Source of the DNA: Prosopocoilus inquinatus | Taxonomy: Eukaryota > Arthropoda > Insecta > Coleoptera > Lucanidae | Assembly: GCA_036172665.1 (NCBI GenBank) | Contig: CM069876.1 | Span: forward strand, 7,750,001-7,814,000 | Length of the DNA stretch: 64,000 nucleotides | Direction of reading: 5' to 3' | Shown here: positions 57,201 to 63,943 of the stretch, in pieces | Layout: the number at the start of each line of letters is the position of its first letter | Numbering within the stretch: the first letter of the stretch is position 1 | The notes under the pieces: generated by a model | Told to the model about the DNA's origin: nothing | What the model saw: the letters and a program-made list of their open reading frames with translations, nothing else | Databases searched by the model: none | Made by a program: the position numbers and the translations under genes

Positions 57201-60200
57201 ATCCGCTGATATTCGAGTTGAAATGTGTTTGTGTACAATCACAAAGAATGTTTGTATTTAATTAATAAAAAAGTATGTGCAAGAAATTGCAAACAAATAT
57301 ACAGAGTGAATAAAAAGTAAGGAACGTTGATGTGATGTTAGAGCCGCTATTATAGATTTTATAAAAAAATGTTTTAAGTAAAAGTTAAATTAGTATTTAT
57401 TTGCCAGAAACTGGTGTTTTTCATTTTTTCTTGTGACGTCATAATCTGAGACTGTGACGTCATCGATGATTTTTTAAGATACAACGCCTAATTTTTTCTA
57501 CCCAGATTGATAACATATTTTTTCTCTTCACGGCTAAAAAAATACAATAGGATTTTCTAAGAAAAATTTTGAGAAGTTCATTTCCCCGAAATTTTTCTTA
57601 TCTTTATAACATTTTATAAAATCGTGAACAGTAGATTTTAAAGAAAATTATTGATGACGTCACAGTTCAAAATTATGATGTCACAAGAAAAAATTTAAAA
57701 ACGCCAGTTTGTGGCAAATAATTAGCCATTTAACTTTTATTTAAAACATTTTTTTTTGAAATCCTCTAATAGCGACCACCTATTCCTAATTTTTATTCAC
57801 ACTGTACGTTTATTTGCAATTTTTTGTATATGTTAATTAAATAGTGATTTTACACAAACATATCCGAACTCGAAAATCAACGGATATGAGTGGTTACTAT
57901 GCAACAGATTTCAACAATGTGCGAGTTGAGTTCAAAGAAAAATTCAAATTTAACATCATAGTATCTTCAATGTTCAATTACCTGTAGAGGAAAGTTTGGG
58001 AAACCCGAAATTGAAATTGAAACAAAATCTTAAAAATAACATATTTTCAAGCTTAGGACGAATATGAGAATTTCGTTTACTGCTTTTAACATGCATATAA
58101 AAACCCTATCTTTAGTTACACAAATAATTTTTTCTTCGAGTTCATCTGGGATGAGGAAAACCGAATCTGAGAGTGAAAATGTATAACTTTTATTTAAAAT
58201 CTATTTTTCCAATCGTTAAAATCAATAAACTTTTATGTTTTGAATTTTGCACAGCTAGATTAGGTGTCTCTACCATCTACCGATCTATCTGGTCACGAAA
58301 TACAAAACAATGATCTTAATCTGAGGAAACAATGGCATAATGAACTTTTGGACTCGGTGGGTGAAAGAGTATGTTCCAGAACTTAACAGAAGAACGAAAT
58401 GGCTAAATAAACGTGAAAATCTGTGTGTAGGCGATATTGTTGTAATCACTGACAATACTCCACCACGAAACACTTGGCCGATGGGTAAGATAAACAAAGT
58501 TTTGTATGAGTTGCAACCAATCTTGGAAAATATAAGAGACCAGCTACAAAAATTCGTAAATTAGAAATAAAGGAAGAGGCTAATGAAGTATGCGGAAGAA
58601 TAAACGAAGAAGTAAGAGTCTCCACTAAGGGGGGAGAAATGTATGAAAAAACATAAGTCACCAAGAAAAAACAATTTTTTGACAGAAAAAAAGTAAATAA
58701 GTTACGATTTTGATAATTTTGTAAACTTGTAAAAAGAAAAATAAAGTAAAATATGTAAAACTACATCAGTTTTGATTCAGTCAAAACATTTGTATTTTAA
58801 CATTTATCGTAATTGCGTTGTTTTGTAAAATATCGTCCGTTTCCTTGAAAATCATTAGGTATAAATAACATTTTCGACTAAAATGTTAATAATTTCGGAA
58901 TATAAATAAATTTTCAAATTTCCAATTAAAAATTTAGTCGCCTTAGGCCCGGTTTCATCATCACAGTTTAACTTTAAGCTCCGTTTTATTCCTATAGAAA
59001 CAATTATCCTTGCAATTGTTACCATGGGAATAAAGCGAAGTTTAAAGTTAATCTGTGATGGTGAAATCGGGCCTTAGACCGGGTTTCTCAGTCACAGTTT
59101 AACTTTAATCTTCAGTTTTTTTTTTTACATAGGAAGAGATGGAAGCTAACTGAAGGTTAACGTTAAACTGTGACTGAACAACTGGCCCTTAGTGTGTCAG
59201 ATTTGAAACTTCCAATTCTTTTCAATTAGTTAACTGAAAATAATTTATATGTCAGTCAGTCGTATTATAAATCTATACAGACCTAGTAACAGGTGACATG
59301 ATGACTTTATTCTCGTCATTAAGTACATACAAAATTGCTGGTGTTTCTGATAGTATGAATCATTATAAACTTGAAAGGGTGCCGTGGTCAATAGTATATC
59401 GATACTAAGTCTAAGTTAACCAGTTTAAAATTCAATTTTATGTAAGAACAAAATAAGTTTCAAGAGATTCAGTCACCCGCAACTCAAATGCACTTCTTGG
59501 ACGCAAGCTTTGCTTGTGCCACAAAACCCACAGAATTCTCGAATTGTGGCATCTAGGGTTACGATGTTTCAAATCTGACATAATAAGGCGAGTACATTTT
59601 TCATTTGAAATTTAAACATCGAATTTATATTCCGAAAGTATATAGCATTTAGGAATAATTTCAAGACCGTAACAACTGCTTTAATTTTCTCTTTCATTCA
59701 ATACCATTATCATTTTTGTATCTTCAAATGACAAGCATTAATCAACGGAAACGTAGGACCTAAAATTATTTACGACAGGTACTCTTGCAGCCTTTCCAAT
59801 AATTATCTACACGTGTTTGTATGTATTCATGCTTCAATATAATACTGCTTTACACGCCGTGTTCGCAGATCGGGTTTACTATTTATTTATTTACTATTTT
59901 ATTTTTCATTTTTCTGCTTGCCCTAAAACGTAATAAATATTATGAAAATAATAAATTCACATTAATAACTGAAAAAGTTAGGATATTTATCTTTTTACTT
60001 TAACAAAATGTCAGCTAGGAATTGGCGGTATTATGAATTTGATACCTTACCACGTTTTCATTCACAATATCTTTGTTTTATGAAAATGTTTGCAGGTTCT
60101 TAAAATTTTAAAATTGAAGTTAAAAAATGAAAATCTGTTTATAAGAGAGTTTATTTTAAATTATTTTATTCTACGTAACTATTACTCCTTTTACATTTAC

Positions 60201-63200
60201 AGTAATTGAAGAGTAACTTCTAACTGGTCTAAGTGCCAATTTTGTGTTAAATTGTTTTTTTTTTGTTAAAACTGCTCCAAATTTTGTTTTTAGTTTTTGG
60301 AATTGACTCTATTTATACTTACACCATTAAAAAGTTAGGTACACTCTTTAATTAAATTGATATTACTTTACTGAAACAGTTTACGTGTATTTACTAACGG
60401 AATTTTTGAGTATTGCCATATTTTGTGACAGTGTAAATGATTTTATTTTATTGTTGTTAATGGAGATTAATATTTTCGATGGCGGTTTTGGAATTTTTAG
60501 GACAACCAGTTTTTTTTAATAAAGAATGATTTTTTTCGAAAAGTTTTTCCTATAGTGAACTCGATCCGTGGATATGGTGTATATTGACTATTCTATACAG
60601 AATGGTCATAAAGTAACGCACCAAGCGAAAAAACACCCTTAGGGTTGACTTTTTATTTTTGGCCGTTAAAACCGTCGGTTTTTGCCACTGTACGCCGATA
60701 GGAGACTGTTTTCTGAACCAGAATTGCGAATTGTTACCTGCCAGATGTTTTACGATCCCTATAAAGTATTGGGCATTGTTTAAATTATCCTATATAGTTC
60801 TCACTACAACAAAATTAGAAACTTTTGTGTAAACACTTTCGGAGAAGAATTAAAATCGTAAGGGTGCCTAATACTTTTGGCCCAGGCTGTAATTGTATTA
60901 AGACAGATTATCTTAGTATATATAACGAGATGAAAAATTTTATAATTTAGTTTAGTTATAATATATTTAATCACAATTTTATAAAATTCTGATCGTAGAG
61001 AGTCGCTGTTTAAGCTATTCACAATTTTAGAGTTGTATAAAATTATAGTAAAATTAAAATTCTAAAGATTGTTAAATCTAATCAGGAAACTTAAAAAATT
61101 ACTACACTTTTGCGAAATTTGTATAATATAGAATCCAATATACAATGTGTCCACGGATCTAGTTCACTATGGGAAGACCCTTTAATTTTTCACTTTTGGA
61201 AAAAAAAAACATTCTTTATAGAAAGTCTAGAAAATTCCAGAACCGCTATAGAAAATATTAAATTTCCATTAATAACAATGAAATAAAATCATATTTACAC
61301 TTTCACATAATATGGCAATGTTCAAAAATTGCGTAAATTCACGTAAACTGTTTAAGTCAAGTAATATCAATCGAAGAATGTAACTTCTAAATGGTCTAAG
61401 TGCTAATTTGATTTAAGCGAAGTAGAGTCTGAAACTTGTTTAATAGCAAAAGTAACGAAATCAAATCATATACAAAGGCACAAGCAAATTACACCTTAAT
61501 ATTGTTCTAAAAACTAAAAACAAAATTTGGAGCGGTTTTAACAAAAAAAAAAAAACAATTTAACACAAAATTGGCACTTAAACCAGTTAGAAGTTACTCT
61601 TCAATTACTGTAAATGTAAAAGGGGTAATAGTTACGTAGAATAAAATAATTTAAAATAAACTCTTAAAAACAGGTTTTCATTATTTAACTTCAATTTTAA
61701 AATTTTAAGAACCTGCAAACATTTTCATAAAACAAAGATATTGTGAATGAAAACGTGGTAAGGTATAAGGTAGGTTTTAGGGCAAGCAGAAAAATGAAAA
61801 ATAAAACGTTTTTCCTATAGTAAACCCGATCTGCGGACACCGCGTGTAAAGCAGTATTATATTGAAGCATGAATACATACAAACACGTGTAGATAATTAT
61901 TGGAAAGGCTGCAAGAGTACTCGTCGTAAATAATTTTAGGTCGGTCGGATTAATATAGTCGACCAGTAAAGTAGTGGACAGGGGTTGTAAAGGCCTGGGC
62001 GTCTTTAAAGTCCATGAGTGTACCTACTGTAGGTTAAAGCGTTTTCCGGTTGACAATCTGAAATTATTTGTTAAGTCATTTCCTGAACTTGAACTGATGT
62101 TTAAAATTGATTCTTACCAAGTAAATATAAAGTAAACTTACTCTGGTCTCCGTATCATAAGGGAGTGGACGTAAACTAATTTGAATAGAATACTGAGATC
62201 CCATTTTGGCTTGCAGAATGGAGTTCATGACGTATTGTAATGCCACAGGTGGAGAATGGTATGGTTCATTATTAAACCAAGCCGTTATTTTGTTAGGTTC
62301 GAACGTAGCGCCTATTATATACTGCATCCTTACTTGAAATACATTTTCGTCGGTCTATAATCATTAAAAAAAATGCAACACAAAATTTGATTTCTCAAGG
62401 TTCTTGAAATATTTATATCTAAGTATATCAAACATGTAAAGCCTACCGTTTTGAGAATTTTTGAAGACATATCTTCGGTTTGCCAATCTTTAATGTCTCT
62501 GCCTTCTCGTTGTAACAATTTTTTATAAGCATTGTAATAAGGATCGTTTACGTCGCTTGTGGTTATGGTAGTAATAGATTTGTAAGGATTAAGATTGTAA
62601 TCGAATTTTGGTAAGTTTTGAATACTGCGATTTGTTCGTCCTGTGGCCAAGAATATTACGACTAAACATATAGGAATTACGATTTGCAAGAGTAACCAAA
62701 CCCATGTTCGACGGGCATATACAATTCTTTTCATCATCATTGCCAGAAACTGATTTCGGTGCAAAGCACATCCTCTGAGAAATTCTTTTTCATAAATGCT
62801 TACTAAAAAAAAAAAAATAGTACTAGAACATATACGTAACATATACATATTTGATTCAATAAATTTCAGGTCTCAGGCGGCTGTCAATCATAAAGCTTTA
62901 TGATTGGTTGTTACTATAGCAACAGACCTTCAAAATTTAACGTACTCGATATACAGATAAAATAGCGACATCTTACTATCGCTTTTTGACCTAACATTGC
63001 AGTAGGATAGACAAATTGAAGCGGGATTTGCTCCTAATGAGTCCCCCATGCAAGGCGGCCATGCTTGCTGTCAAAGCATAATGAAAGATTTTAGAAAAAT
63101 TTTGTACTCGATATAGAATAGCTTCTATTGCCCGAGAACACCTATTGGGACACCTCGTAACATTTTAATGTTTTAACTGCATTATTTCACAGACGGTACT

Positions 63201-63499
63201 CACCTTTGGTTTCAGACAACTTTTTATTTTGATCATGATTGTGTAGATGATATTCTTCTTCCCGAGAATATACGACACCTATTCTAAAATTTATTGTCAT
63301 TAACTTGTGCGAACATCAAATGAGTTTGTGGCCGTATTTACTTCATGAACACCTCTTCTAGTGTGGTTCGAGAAATTCCGAAACTCTTGATGCCAAGAGA
63401 AGCTTGGTTGTCTTCCATATCTGCGAACAATTCTTTGAATGATTCAGTTTGTTCTTCTGGTAATACGTAAGATAACTCTGAACCGACGTTTTCTTTCAT
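33224..63499 (-). CDS. ABCA3-like: ABCA-subfamily lipid transporter, C-terminal 10 exons (5' part outside window)
   Basis: ABCA proteins are full transporters (TMD1-NBD1-TMD2-NBD2) that export or flip phospholipids and sterols. The exons below join in phase to 881 codons plus stop. In order: the end of NBD1's regulatory region (ISRTTLEEVFMKIG); TMD2's first helix (RRTWVWLLLQIVIPICLVVI); its large extracellular loop (TAWFNNEPYHSPPVALQYV); TMD2 helices with ERVSKFKHLQLVSG and GRLILVLLCFDFAILPIMYL; NBD2 with Walker A GVNGAGKTT, signature YSGGNKRKLS, Walker B IIFLDEPTSGMDP and switch His in LTSHNMEECEALC; and a C-terminal LEQVYLSI. All catalytic motifs are intact. It looks closest to ABCA3-like proteins, but insect ABCA paralogues are numerous. 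Introns reach 14.9 kb and are packed with elements. Confidence 0.93.
33355..34691. mobile_element. 1.3-kb TA-flanked foldback in the last ABCA intron
   Basis: Left cagggtctcccaagttgagt, then ggcctattaaaagtt; right exact inverse ending cttgggagatcttg. Inside each arm is the ttccggttat/ataaccggaag palindrome. Arms match for about 250 bp and the middle is non-coding. Confidence 0.82.
34692..35108. other. Unassigned AT-rich intronic sequence
   Basis: A weak inverted pair (gaccatggaaaaatgttt near 34822 against tttttccatggaagtc near 34893) is the only structure seen. Confidence 0.35.
35109..35232. mobile_element. 124-bp MITE with near-perfect ends
   Basis: Atggccagttgcacgaaaca, then cttaag, is inverted at the right end (cttaagtgtttggtgcaact, then ggccat). 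Interior contains a further ttaagt/acttaa pairing. Confidence 0.85.
35233..35760. other. Unassigned AT-rich intronic sequence
   Basis: No exon or repeat terminus was recognised. Poly-AT composition gives a few chance ORFs. Confidence 0.35.
35790..35945 (+). mobile_element. Decayed hammerhead-repeat fragment
   Basis: Catgtttcactatcggttga-like sequence and ctctactgcggatgaggcag, then aaatagctatacagaggatg, echo the hammerhead of the 311-bp unit, but stem II is deleted and the core is altered, so it should be inactive. Confidence 0.45.
35988..37150. mobile_element. 1.1-kb TA-flanked element with a duplicated left end
   Basis: The left end cagggtgttcttttactgtg, then tgcaaata, is present twice in tandem (from 35988 and 36043), as part of a 54-55 bp duplication. 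The right end at 37128-37150 is its inverse. TA borders the ends. The interior carries the hammerhead repeat at 36110-36262 and a less AT-rich block (36390-36500) with no recognisable frame. Confidence 0.75.
36160..36245 (+). ncRNA. Type I hammerhead ribozyme (complete core)
   Basis: Stem I CTCTG (36178-36182) with CAGAG (36218-36222), extended outward by CGAGC/GCTCG and GCAGTG/CACTGC. CTGAAGA at 36183-36189; stem II AGCCC/GGGCT with loop CAAGCA; GAAA at 36206-36209; palindromic ACAGCTGT region as a minimal stem III; GUC cleavage triplet with predicted scission after C36217. Every invariant residue is present. Confidence 0.85.
37361..37685. mobile_element. 325-bp MITE
   Basis: Cactgcgtgttcaggtagcg and the inverse of cgttacctgaacacgtaagt form the ends. 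The interior includes aatctcg repeats and is non-coding. It sits just downstream (in transcript terms) of ABCA exon I. Confidence 0.65.
37788..38227 (-). CDS. ABCA3-like: ABCA exon I (end of NBD2, C-terminal domain)
   Basis: The acceptor gaaaatatag precedes GTATGGAT, giving GMDPKARRTIW. Encodes the switch-region His (LTSHNMEECEALC), GVLKCLGSTQHLK and the C-terminal domain up to GQSNLEQ. The donor is gaacag then GTATGT, phase 0. Confidence 0.92.
38281..39000 (-). CDS. ABCA3-like: ABCA exon H (last TMD2 helix and most of NBD2)
   Basis: The acceptor gaaatttcag precedes ACATTCAG, giving CCDIQENYF across the junction; the alternative AG eight bases on would break phase. Encodes the last helix, then NBD2 from IVIKDLTKYYGS through Walker A, Q-loop (IGYCPQFDALL), signature and Walker B to LDEPTSG. 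The donor is ttccg then GTAATA, phase 1. Confidence 0.92.
39001..39617. other. Start of the 14.9-kb ABCA intron; repeat scraps
   Basis: A GC-richer piece at 39150-39260 (aggggctggcaagaggggcc and gccaggggcgtagattc) resembles the ends of 'caggggcgtag' type DNA elements, but no paired terminus was found. Confidence 0.35.
40367..40870 (+). repeat. Two diverged direct repeats of about 250 bp
   Basis: The first copy (40367-40640) and second (40655-40870) share gacagtgatagccgtcgt-like, tttcaaatgtcaattagagc, acctacaatctttt and tctgccaaataaataaa segments in the same order with many substitutions and one deletion. Followed at 40895-40990 by a piece of the hammerhead repeat unit. Confidence 0.65.
41069..41620. 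mobile_element. 552-bp TA-flanked MITE
   Basis: Left cagtagcgaactataaaatc, then cggaca; right inverse ctgaactaataaaatccgga. TA borders both ends. Interior non-coding. Confidence 0.78.
42640..43260. repeat. Degenerate T-rich tandem repeat, second locus
   Basis: Same theme as 29885-30560: tatcaattgaccgtcttttg, then tttttatttcattcgatttt, recurring near 42990, 43090 and 43150. It lies inside the 4.2-kb hAT-type element. Confidence 0.6.
43821..44234. other. Unassigned intronic sequence
   Basis: No exon or repeat terminus was recognised between two elements. Confidence 0.35.
46322..46362 (-). ncRNA. Hammerhead candidate, older Penelope copy
   Basis: On the minus strand: ACTC, CTGACGA, stem II around CTAT-gaagc-GATAG, GAAAC, GAGT. 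Core residues are intact while stem II has mismatches. A further decayed relative lies at 46095-46140. Confidence 0.5.
46858..46898 (-). ncRNA. Hammerhead ribozyme candidate in the inverted Penelope end
   Basis: Mirror copy of 49427-49468: CTGACGA (plus-strand TCGTCAG 46884-46890), stem II GCTATA/TATAGC, GAAAC, GTT, and stem I CACTC/GAGTG. Confidence 0.7.
47562..49247 (+). CDS. Penelope-like polyprotein (RT plus GIY-YIG), N-terminally truncated
   Basis: The retroelement's own replication protein: reverse transcriptase joined to a GIY-YIG endonuclease. The open frame has 561 codons. The first few residues (MIRSLSN) come from the inverted copy, so authentic protein begins near VVTTADKSNVTVLIDKTDYF. 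RT motifs: KLYCIPKIHKP, IISLDVISLFTNIP (motif A Asp), GTAMGSPLSPALAE (motif B), YVDD at 254-257 (motif C) and SFLDVNI. The endonuclease starts VYIGETSQ near residue 465, behind a CSNCNS pair. Complete Penelope proteins have about 200-270 more residues at the N terminus. No internal stop is seen, so the copy is young, but truncation and the lack of its promoter end make it unlikely to be active. Confidence 0.93.
   Translation: MIRSLSNVVTTADKSNVTVLIDKTDYFSKVQTMLSDNNTYVELANDPTESYQRKTFSIINKIEKSVEISNIVAKSLKVQHPIFPKLYCIPKIHKPNTPLRPIVSTIGSSPYFLSKFISKIITQVTSKSEYFIKNSFELVEKLKQITVPNNCIIISLDVISLFTNIPKDLALKSINDRWLEIKDFTDISKGNFLEIVDLCFETSYFAFNDKFYKQIFGTAMGSPLSPALAEIVMQELEKSVINSLSFDLTLYFRYVDDILLILPSDKVDFVLNKFNSFHNRLQFIVEKENNNSLSFLDVNIIRQNDKLITNWFHKPTLSGRYINFHSYTPKNYKIATIISLTDRAILLSDKVFIYDNLNLIKKTLIQNSYPINLIESVIKNRIKYLQNSNVSKNIRQTSNHKYISLPYIEPLHNTFKHIFKKHNLILASKSVNNLNLIFSNLKTKTPKLKQPNVVYEIKCSNCNSVYIGETSQNLKKRLDQHKYHIQKNNQNHSMLVEHSLVNNHNFDFDNTDILYSESNIFKRRFIEMCKIKMSGNSINKRTDFENLNDIFCSFLDSLNKI
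49427..49468 (+). ncRNA. Hammerhead ribozyme candidate in the Penelope 3' end
   Basis: Stem I CACTC (49427-49431)/GAGTG (49464-49468); CTGACGA 49432-49438; stem II GCTATA/TATAGC with loop AATC; GAAA 49456-49459; then CGTT, which forms palindromic AACGTT in place of an intramolecular stem III. GUU is an allowed cleavage triplet. Penelope-like elements are known to carry such motifs. Confidence 0.75.
49606..49680 (-). ncRNA. Type I hammerhead ribozyme, minus-strand unit
   Basis: CTGAAGA (plus TCTTCAG at 49650-49656), stem II AGCCC/GGGCT with loop CAAGCA, GAAAC, AGCTGTC cleavage region and stem I CTCTG/CAGAG plus outer CGAGC/GCTCG. Identical core to 36160-36245. Confidence 0.83.
50071..50150 (+). 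ncRNA. Type I hammerhead ribozyme, plus-strand unit
   Basis: CTGAAGA 50095-50101; AGCCC 50102-50106 with GGGCT 50113-50117; GAAA 50118-50121; predicted cleavage after C50129; stem I CTCTG/CAGAG with outer CGAGC/GCTCG and GCAGCG/CGCTGC pairing that has changed together relative to the 36-kb copy (GCAGTG/CACTGC). Confidence 0.85.
51146..51740. other. Unassigned intronic sequence
   Basis: No exon, RNA gene or element terminus was recognised. A 64-codon chance ORF at 51286 has no family likeness. Confidence 0.35.
51745..52790 (+). pseudogene. Broken transposon-encoded ORF of an unclassified arthropod family
   Basis: Pieces in three frames form one protein: a Cys-pair segment (NCACRSCRASVNYEKW) then NDSTRPEKQENKKRIQEEF (52140-52340), then IELIKRFSVTLEAITSGAPI and AAQLFVEKYNWYYSPQTP (52370-52545), then LPIGPLSEEAQEARNKDYKK and SRKCSRSATNDDILSMLLIS (52560-52782). 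This string of motifs recalls a protein repeated in many arthropod genomes that I cannot assign to a named superfamily. It has at least two frameshifts and a stop, and no ends were found. Confidence 0.55.
52791..53418. other. Unassigned AT-rich intronic sequence
   Basis: No structure beyond low-complexity tttatttt runs near 52970-53060. Confidence 0.35.
53419..53536. mobile_element. MITE of the 'tagcgttttcga' family
   Basis: Tagcgctttcaattcg start and caattgaaaacactgta end, with the gagagtatctccatc and gaggttaaagca signatures shared with 16558-16674. Confidence 0.65.
53537..53925. other. Intronic sequence next to ABCA exon G
   Basis: A palindrome around 53640-53740 (gcttgatcataagcatcgta and inverse ttatgatgcttacgatcaag) suggests another short foldback. 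Nothing coding was seen. Confidence 0.4.
53926..54201 (-). CDS. ABCA3-like: ABCA exon G (TMD2 helix and Cys-containing loop)
   Basis: The acceptor ttattttag precedes GTATGTAC, phase 1. Encodes MYLFQIVSILKHALDLKSEA, IFLMFPQYTICSALFN and a polar loop ending VLKPDLCC. The donor is tgcg then GTAAGT. The next intron is 14.9 kb, the longest in the window. Confidence 0.87.
54259..54384 (-). CDS. ABCA3-like: ABCA exon F (TMD2 helix)
   Basis: The acceptor cacattttag precedes GACGACTC. Encodes GRLILVLLCFDFAILPIMYL, then PSPNAGFTVTILLNAFSG. The donor is ttccg then GTAAAT. An earlier GT at 54286 would break the phase with exon G, so the later donor is chosen. Confidence 0.86.
54437..54707 (-). CDS. ABCA3-like: ABCA exon E (TMD2 helices)
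   Basis: The acceptor gattcttgtag precedes ATGAAGATA, phase 0. Encodes helices around GLIGLCLSITTAFYVSFM, the coupling segment ERVSKFKHLQLVSG, and FLWDFFTLTIT. The donor is ttcg then GTATGT, phase 1. Confidence 0.88.
54708..55324. other. Intronic sequence 5' of ABCA exon E
   Basis: Contains an inverted pair, cgttttcggaaactcgctcg near 54923 and cgagcgagtttccgaaaagg near 55034, probably another MITE (about 54920-55056). The remainder is unassigned. Confidence 0.45.
55325..55472 (+). repeat. 5' LTR of the BEL/Pao element
   Basis: Contains caccaagaaaaaac, gtaaataagttacga, aataaag (poly(A)-type signal) and ctacatcagttttgattca in the same order as the 3' LTR. I did not find a clear short target duplication. 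Confidence 0.78.
55500..56150 (+). pseudogene. BEL/Pao gag fragment
   Basis: After an Arg/Lys/Glu-rich, frameshifted stretch, KLSFGKELPLFP then DPEEWPLFYEQFKRSTELC is the typical Pao gag start. Several stops interrupt it. Confidence 0.7.
56184..56381 (+). pseudogene. BEL/Pao pol fragment, integrase C-terminal part
   Basis: VFQTAFVEIEFILNSRPLTY then SESLTPNHFLIGTSH matches the region after the integrase core in Pao elements. It is joined almost directly to gag, showing that protease, RT and most of integrase were deleted. Confidence 0.75.
56505..56765. mobile_element. MITE inside the BEL/Pao remnant
   Basis: Outer arms aaggtccggtttctggaagc and inverse of gcttctaaaaaccgggcct; inner perfect arms tgggccgattagtttaacta and inverse, then agaatgtgacac and gtcacattct. 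Non-coding. Confidence 0.82.
56930..57085. mobile_element. MITE inside the BEL/Pao remnant
   Basis: Ctcaactcagataaacgtca, then tttccgtt, with the inverse aacggaaatgacgtttatct. The interior is a less AT-rich unpaired segment. Confidence 0.75.
57100..57990. mobile_element. Foldback split by another MITE
   Basis: The block 57108-57298 (tgaacattgaatagccacca onward, including ctcaaatccgctgatattcg) pairs with the inverse at 57808-57985. Exactly at the centre sits a TA-flanked element, 57302-57804. Confidence 0.72.
57302..57804. mobile_element. 503-bp TA-flanked foldback MITE
   Basis: Left cagagtgaataaaaagtaag and right inverse cagtgtgaataaaaattagg. Arms include gtgacgtcataat and its inverse and pair to a centre near 57560. 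Confidence 0.8.
58262..58564 (+). pseudogene. BEL/Pao pol C-terminal fragment (DUF5641-like)
   Basis: FWTRWVKEYVPELNRRTKWL then LCVGDIVVITDNTPPRNTWP and MGKI is the conserved tail of Pao polyproteins. It lies directly upstream of the polypurine tract and is separated from the previous fragment by about 1.9 kb of inserted MITEs. Confidence 0.78.
58640..58790 (+). repeat. 3' LTR of the BEL/Pao element
   Basis: Same order of motifs as the 5' LTR with scattered changes and small indels. Confidence 0.78.
58945..59075. mobile_element. 131-bp MITE
   Basis: Aggcccggtttcatcatcac, then agtttaactttaa, with the inverse ttaaagttaatctgtgatgg, then tgaaatcgggcct. Confidence 0.82.
59076..59191. mobile_element. 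Related MITE directly adjoining the previous one
   Basis: Gaccgggtttctcagtcaca, then gtttaactttaa, with the inverse cgttaaactgtgactgaaca, then actggccc. Same family style as 58945-59075, head to tail with no spacer. Confidence 0.75.
59192..59755. other. Unassigned AT-rich intronic sequence
   Basis: No exon or element terminus was recognised. Confidence 0.35.
59756..61942. mobile_element. 2.2-kb foldback in the 7.4-kb ABCA intron
   Basis: The outer arm gacctaaaattatttacgac returns as its inverse at 61923-61942. Pairing continues through cgtgtttgtatgtattcatg near 59814 and 61875, cctgcaaacattttcataaa near 61712 against 60080, and gaactcgatccgtgga near 60558 against 61150. The arms are therefore near 850-900 bp. 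No ORF of significance; the centre (60600-60900) may contain another insertion. Confidence 0.8.
62142..62321 (-). CDS. ABCA3-like: ABCA exon D (extracellular loop)
   Basis: The acceptor ggatgcag precedes TATATAAT, phase 0. Encodes YIIGATFEPNKITAWFNNEP and the AL-V-N-IL pattern typical of ABCA loops. The donor is accaga then GTAAGT. The next intron is 7.4 kb. Confidence 0.87.
62447..62802 (-). CDS. ABCA3-like: ABCA exon C (start of TMD2)
   Basis: The acceptor is a long T-run then ag. Encodes EKEFLRGCALHRNQFLAMMM, the first TMD2 helix and the start of the large extracellular loop (DWQTEDMSSKILKT). The donor is acg then GTAGGC, phase 0. Confidence 0.87.
62878..62952. mobile_element. MITE fragment ('ggactgttgctatggtaaca' family)
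   Basis: Ggcggctgtcaatcataaagctttatgattgg-type hairpin followed by ttactatagcaacagacctt and aaatttaacgtactcgatat, as at 22940-23118. Its far boundary tgtactcgatatagaatagc occurs at 63105 after an insertion. Confidence 0.65.
62953..63106 (-). mobile_element. Partial 311-bp hammerhead repeat unit inserted in a MITE
   Basis: Cagataaaatagcgacatct through gaaagattttagaaaaattt is nearly identical to 49737-49885. It splits the MITE so that actcgata appears on both sides (62944 and 63107), probably a target duplication of about 8 bases. The hammerhead part is missing. Confidence 0.7.
63204..63283 (-). CDS. ABCA3-like: ABCA exon B
   Basis: The acceptor ataaattttag precedes AATAGGTG. Completes FMKIG and gives a polar linker (REEEYHLHNHDQNKKLSE). 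The donor accaaag then GTGAGT is a near-perfect consensus. Confidence 0.82.
63342..63499 (-). CDS. ABCA3-like: ABCA exon A (NBD1 regulatory end)
   Basis: The acceptor tgcttttccag precedes ATGAAAGAA (phase 0). Encodes ENVGSELSYVLPEEQTESF and IKSFGISRTTLEEVFMK. The donor is atgaa then GTAAAT, phase 2. The ATG is internal; the gene continues upstream of the window. Confidence 0.85.
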
Positions 63500-63599
63500 C
63501 TGGAAAAGCATATGATATTGTGAGAAATAACAGGCATGAAAATAGGTAAAGTTCTAGTAATTGAATTGAATTTGTTTCCGGCAGGAATTGCATCCCAAT

Positions 63600-63756
63600 T
63601 TCTTCTACTGCCGACTTTTCGTTCTTCTTTGCAGAAGAAGTTCCTCAGGGCTGCTTCCGCTTCTCGTTAATCGTCGAGATTGAAAGAAGTAGCAGCCACA
63701 CCACCAGCAGTCGCAGTATTGAGGAAGAGCAACGAAGAACGAAACATCGGCAGTAC
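63600..63756. ncRNA. Inverted pair of weak hammerhead-like motifs
   Basis: Minus strand: CTGAGGA (plus TCCTCAG 63642-63648), stem II TTCTTC/GAAGAA, then CGAAAAGTC. Plus strand: TTGAGGA, a stem around agcaacgaagaa, CGAAAC near 63740. The second has a C-to-T change in the core. Flanking actgccga and atcggcag pair. Candidates only. Confidence 0.35.
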
Positions 63757-63843
63757 AACCGGAAGCCAATTAAATTATAGACGATGGCCGTGGGAGCTTT
63801 TAAGTTAAACCAACGTTCTGCTAATGTACTCTCCACAGAGGTA

Positions 63844-63941
63844 CATTAGAAAATCTGTTCATTAACAGTTTACGGACCTTCCTTTTCAGTTTCTATCTCA
63901 TATACTGCAGTTCTACGTTAGTTAATAACGATCTATTAAAA
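63844..63941. repeat. Fragment related to the 28.55-kb MITE
   Basis: Tcattaacagtttacggacc, tttctatctcatatactgca and taacgatctattaaaat parallel 28570-28655 in order. Confidence 0.55.
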
Positions 63942-63943
63942 TA

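Larger units (their letters stand above)
55325..58790 (+). mobile_element. BEL/Pao LTR retrotransposon remnant
   Basis: Two similar LTRs of about 150 bp (55325-55472 and 58640-58790) begin TGTATG and end caaaacattt. Directly after the first comes ttggtccttcgagcgagc, a start typical of BEL/Pao. Directly before the second is the polypurine tract aaggggggagaaa. Between them are fragments of gag and the end of pol, with most of the interior deleted or replaced by MITEs. Confidence 0.82.

Noticed and set aside
63645..63836. 63-codon minus-strand ORF
   Set aside because: It crosses the hammerhead-like inverted repeat and has no similarity to ABCA sequence; no matching splice sites.
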